Assembly (NCBI RefSeq): GCF_003386195.1
Contig: NZ_QRDX01000001.1
Span: 62,001-126,000, forward strand
DNA: 64,000 nt
Source: Seonamhaeicola aphaedonensis
Lineage (GTDB): Bacteria; Bacteroidota; Bacteroidia; Flavobacteriales; Flavobacteriaceae
Direction of reading: 5' to 3'
The notes beneath the pieces were generated by a model. The model was not told the origin of the DNA and ran no database searches. It worked only from the letters and a program-made list of their open reading frames with translations. A program made the translations under genes and the position numbers. Below, piece after piece: positions 60,630 through 64,000 of the stretch. Each line of letters opens with the position of its first letter. Position 1 is the stretch's first letter.

Positions 60630-63600
60630 CTATAATTTAAAACTCTTTACATACTCACTAGGTGTTTGTCCAAATTGTTTTTTAAAACAGGTTCTAAAAT
60701 ACTTGGTATCTGAAAAACCAACCATAAAAACAACTTCCGTTATTGAATATTGACCAGATCGAATAAGTGTAGCTGCTCTTTTTATTCGGATAGTTCTAAT
60801 AAATTCTGAAGTAGATTGACCAGTAATAGACTTTATTTTTTTGTGAAGTGCAGAACGACTCATACCAATATCTAATGAAAATTTTTCTACTGAATAATCA
60901 GAATTATCAATGTTTTTATCAATAAATTTAAAAGATTTCTTTAAAAAGTTTTTATCTAATTTACTGGATAATTCTTTCCAACTAGAGGGTGTAGATTTTG
61001 TCTTGAATTTTTCGGCCCATTGCTGTTTGGTTTTTAAGATATTATTGACTCTAAGCCTCAGAATCTCCATATTGAAAGGCTTTAACACAAATTCATCTGC
61101 TCCTGCTTCTAAACCTTCCTTCTCGTTTTCAATCCCTAATTTTGCAGTAAGAATTATTACAGGAATATGGCTTGTATTGATATCATTTTTAATTATTTTA
61201 CACATTTCTACACCATTCATTATAGGCATCATTAAATCCGAAATAATAATATCTGGCCCCATTTTTAACGCGAAGTCTAAACCTTCTTGTCCGTTTTTAG
61301 CACTTATAACTTTGTAATAGTTTTCAAAATAATTTGATAAATACTCTCTTAAATCTGTGTTATCTTCAACTATTAATAATGTTGGAGTTTCCTTAGTGTA
61401 TTCAACTTTTATTTTGGCTTTAGGAGGCTCTATTAAGTCGCTTTTAAAATCTTTTACTTCTTTTTTAACGAAACTAAAATTATACTGTTTTGGATGAATT
61501 TCAAGCATGGCATCATCTTCATATTCTCCCTTAGATATAGGAAATGAGACGGTACAGGTAGTTCCTTTGCCTACAGTGCTATCCATGAAAATATTGCCTT
61601 TATGAATTTCAATCAGTCGTTTTGTATAGGCCAAGCCTAAACCAGAACCAGTTTGTATACTATTACTTTCTTTTTTAATTTGATAAAACCTTTCAAATAC
61701 ACTTGATAAATCATCACTAGCTATACCAATCCCTTCATCAACAACTTTTATAATGGCACATTCTTTACCATCAATACTTTCTTTATCTAAAATTAATGTA
61801 ATGCTTTTACCAGGAGATGTAAACTTGAAAGCGTTGGATAATAAATTGTATACCACTTTTTCAATTTTATCATTGTCAAACCATGCCTGAATAGAGTTTT
61901 TAGTTGACTTGAATTTGAAATTTATTTGTCTTTCGGCAGCGATTTCCTTAAAGGCGTTATAAATTTCAGTTAGAAAACTTACAAGATTACCTTCTTCCAC
62001 TATTAAATTTACATTACCAGACTCAGCACTTCTGAAGTCTAATAATTGATTAATTAGCTTTAATAGACGTGTTGAATTTTTATACATTATAGCATTTAAG
62101 CGCTGTAGATATTTTGTATCATTACTTCCCTCCATAATCTGCTGTAGAGGTCCTATTATAAGGGTTAATGGTGTTCTTAATTCATGAGAAATATTTGTAA
62201 AAAACCTTAATTTCATCTGATTCATCTCTTCAGACTTTTCATGTAAGGCACTTTCCAATTTTATTTGATTCTTTAGCTTTATTTGATTCCATCTTACTCT
62301 ATTTACTATAAAACCAATGACTCCTAAAAGCAAAACAAAAAATACAATTGCAGTAGTTGTTAGGTACCAAGGTGGTGTAATTGTTATCATTATTTCCTTA
62401 GGAACATCACTCCAAACAGAAGAACTATTAGAACCATATACTTTAAAAATATAATCTCCGGGAGGTACGTTTGTATAAGATGCAAATTTACGCTCTTGAC
62501 CTATTGTATTGTGCGAATTTTCCTCAAAACCTTCTAAAACAAATTTGTACCTGTTTTTTTTGGGGTTAGAAAAGTGCATGCTTGAAAATTCAAATTCAAA
62601 AGAATTTAAATGATGTGGTAATACAATTTTTTCTGTTTCATTTAACCCTTTATTTAATATGATTTTACCATCTACTTCTTCATTAACCCCTACAGGTTTA
62701 TTAAATAGTTTGAAATCTGTAAGTGTAACCTGCGGCTTTTGAGAATTAACAGTTAAATTATTAGGGTAAAAAAATGTAAATCCACCTACACCACCACATA
62801 TCATCATTCCTGATTTTGTGAATTCCATGGCATTATCTACAAATTGATCCACATCAAACCCATCTTCTTTTTCAAAATATATTATTTTTCCAGTACTAGG
62901 GTTTAACTTAGAAATTTGTCTTGTATGAATCGACCATATGTTGCCTTTAAAATCTTCTTTTACTTGAGTGACAACATTACTCGGCAAACCATTTTCAACT
63001 GTATAATTTGTAAATTTAAAATCATTTTTATTTGAATAACTTAAGCAATTTAACCCACCCCCGTAAGTACCAAAATATAAATCACCATTTTTAGCTTGAT
63101 GAATATCTAGTATATGGCTACTACTTAAGGTATTTTGATTCTCAGGGTTGCTATAAAATTTTTCAAAAGTTACTTCCCCTGTAGAGGAGCGGTTTAATTT
63201 ATTTAAGCCGTCAACTGTTCCCACCCAAATATTACCTTGTTGGTCTTCTAAAATATCCCTTATGTTATTGCTAGACAAGCTTGTAGAATCTCTTAAAGAT
63301 GCATTGTAATTAGTGGTGTAGTAGGAGTTGGTTTCCTTATTAAAACTCATTTTTATTAAACCTTTTTCCCAAGGTCCAAACCAGATATTTCCTTTTCTGT
63401 CTTCCTCAATAGCAAAAACCCGACTATCTATTTTATTTCCTAAATAATCTTTTACACCATCAATTTCTTTAATGTTATATGTTTTAGATGTCTCATTGTA
63501 ATCTATTTTAAATAAACCATTTAAAGCGCCCACCCATATAGCACCTTCTCTATCACTTATTAAGCGTTTTACTTCTGGGAAAAATGTGGCTTTATTTTTT

Positions 63601-64000
63601 TTTATGTCACTAATTGAATCTAAATATATTATTGGGGAAACAGATGTACTGGAAACATTATTTCTGAATATGTTTTTATCTAGACCTGCAATAATTCCTT
63701 TCTGTGTTCCAAACCAAAAATTACCCTTTTTATCTTCGCAGAGGGTAACTATTTGAGATTTAAATAACTGTGATGAATACTCAGTACTTAAATACTCGGT
63801 TGAATTGTAAAAAGAATGACTTTCTAAATCCATTTTAAACAAACCATTAGTTAAAGCACACAACCACAACACATTGGAGTTGTCAATGAAGATTTTTTGA
63901 ATATCTTGATTATCTATTAGGTTTTTTAATTGTTTGTTTTTTGATAAATTTTGAATTTCTCCAGATTCATCATTATAGTTTAAAAGCAATCCGTTTCCTG
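60630..64000 (-). CDS. Hybrid two-component system protein (HTCS), 5' truncated
   Basis: A one-protein signalling system whose N-terminus lies beyond the right edge; the frame is open to base 64000 (residues GNGLLLNYN at the edge). Repeated propeller blades (WFGTQKGII, IWVGALNGL, IWVGTVDGLNKL, LYFGTYGGGL) and a Y_Y_Y domain (EFEFSSMHFSNPKKNRYKFVLEGFEE) form the periplasmic sensor. A transmembrane helix and HisKA with the phosphoacceptor His at 62184-62186 (SHELRTP) follow. Then come HATPase (DEGIGI, GSGLGLAYTKRLIE), a receiver with Asp at 61236-61238 (ISDLMMP) and a C-terminal AraC helix-turn-helix. HTCS proteins usually control polysaccharide-use loci; its target is not in the window. Confidence 0.93.
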   Translation of the reverse strand, partial: GNGLLLNYNDESGEIQNLSKNKQLKNLIDNQDIQKIFIDNSNVLWLCALTNGLFKMDLESHSFYNSTEYLSTEYSSQLFKSQIVTLCEDKKGNFWFGTQKGIIAGLDKNIFRNNVSSTSVSPIIYLDSISDIKKNKATFFPEVKRLISDREGAIWVGALNGLFKIDYNETSKTYNIKEIDGVKDYLGNKIDSRVFAIEEDRKGNIWFGPWEKGLIKMSFNKETNSYYTTNYNASLRDSTSLSSNNIRDILEDQQGNIWVGTVDGLNKLNRSSTGEVTFEKFYSNPENQNTLSSSHILDIHQAKNGDLYFGTYGGGLNCLSYSNKNDFKFTNYTVENGLPSNVVTQVKEDFKGNIWSIHTRQISKLNPSTGKIIYFEKEDGFDVDQFVDNAMEFTKSGMMICGGVGGFTFFYPNNLTVNSQKPQVTLTDFKLFNKPVGVNEEVDGKIILNKGLNETEKIVLPHHLNSFEFEFSSMHFSNPKKNRYKFVLEGFEENSHNTIGQERKFASYTNVPPGDYIFKVYGSNSSSVWSDVPKEIMITITPPWYLTTTAIVFFVLLLGVIGFIVNRVRWNQIKLKNQIKLESALHEKSEEMNQMKLRFFTNISHELRTPLTLIIGPLQQIMEGSNDTKYLQRLNAIMYKNSTRLLKLINQLLDFRSAESGNVNLIVEEGNLVSFLTEIYNAFKEIAAERQINFKFKSTKNSIQAWFDNDKIEKVVYNLLSNAFKFTSPGKSITLILDKESIDGKECAIIKVVDEGIGIASDDLSSVFERFYQIKKESNSIQTGSGLGLAYTKRLIEIHKGNIFMDSTVGKGTTCTVSFPISKGEYEDDAMLEIHPKQYNFSFVKKEVKDFKSDLIEPPKAKIKVEYTKETPTLLIVEDNTDLREYLSNYFENYYKVISAKNGQEGLDFALKMGPDIIISDLMMPIMNGVEMCKIIKNDINTSHIPVIILTAKLGIENEKEGLEAGADEFVLKPFNMEILRLRVNNILKTKQQWAEKFKTKSTPSSWKELSSKLDKNFLKKSFKFIDKNIDNSDYSVEKFSLDIGMSRSALHKKIKSITGQSTSEFIRTIRIKRAATLIRSGQYSITEVVFMVGFSDTKYFRTCFKKQFGQTPSEYVKSFKL

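Noticed and set aside
1-64000. Search for CRISPR arrays, insertion sequences, prophage genes and attachment sites
   Set aside because: No regularly spaced repeats, transposase or integrase motifs, or phage structural genes were recognised.

Overview
The window is a 64-kb piece of an AT-rich chromosome from a member of the Bacteroidota, most likely a marine Flavobacteriaceae. The evidence is: a tmRNA whose tag reads GENNYALAA; repeated -7 boxes of the form TAnnTTTG; a type IX secretion plug protein; SusC-like sequence; a complete Na+-translocating NADH:quinone reductase operon; and a hybrid two-component regulator with a beta-propeller sensor. I see no plasmid, phage, IS element or CRISPR array. 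Most of the window is ordinary chromosome with tightly packed genes on both strands.

Layout. 1-4.3 kb: a 5'-truncated dienelactone hydrolase, a transglutaminase-like protein, mpl (cell-wall recycling) and a TPR protein. 4.5-11 kb: a 2181-residue alpha-2-macroglobulin with a SusC-type carboxypeptidase-regulatory plus plug segment inserted where the bait region would be. 11-16.8 kb: a flippase, a small membrane protein, typA, kdsA, a DUF1801 protein and a slipin. 17.1-18.3 kb: ssrA (tmRNA) and an Hsp20 chaperone. 18.3-24.3 kb: a galactose (Leloir) locus, galT-galK-aldose epimerase-GntR regulator, divergent from a sodium/sugar symporter, with a candidate operator between them. 24.4-30.4 kb: a YjdI/CDGSH iron-sulfur protein, then a tryptophan/kynurenine catabolic cluster (kynU, kmo, an SDR with a degenerate active site, 3-hydroxyanthranilate dioxygenase, ACMS decarboxylase). 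30.4-40.9 kb: M16 and M1 peptidases, an O-methyltransferase, a TatA/B protein, envelope proteins, dipeptidase E, tRNA-Gly, two GNAT acetyltransferases and an ankyrin protein. 41.1-45.2 kb: gpmI, a small HAD protein, map, a methyltransferase and a DUF423 membrane protein. 45.2-54.1 kb: apbE, two small conserved proteins, a cytochrome c lipoprotein and nqrFEDCBA. 54.2-64 kb: T9SS plug protein, apaG, DUF6695 and NRDE proteins, pruA, a TPR protein and a hybrid sensor kinase cut by the right edge.

How the genes work together. The symporter imports a sugar, and the epimerase, GalK and GalT convert galactose to hexose phosphates; galE is not in the window. The kynurenine cluster takes kynurenine through 3-hydroxykynurenine and 3-hydroxyanthranilate to 2-aminomuconate semialdehyde. 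NqrA-F forms a respiratory sodium pump; ApbE supplies its covalent FMN, and the small genes beside apbE are candidates for pump maturation. The most interesting observations are the alpha-2-macroglobulin/SusC chimera, an interspersed-repeat relic inside its coding sequence, the Tyr-less SDR in the kynurenine cluster, a tat start codon lying in the loop of the neighbouring gene's terminator, and the candidate GntR operator. I did not find a clearly new multi-gene system.
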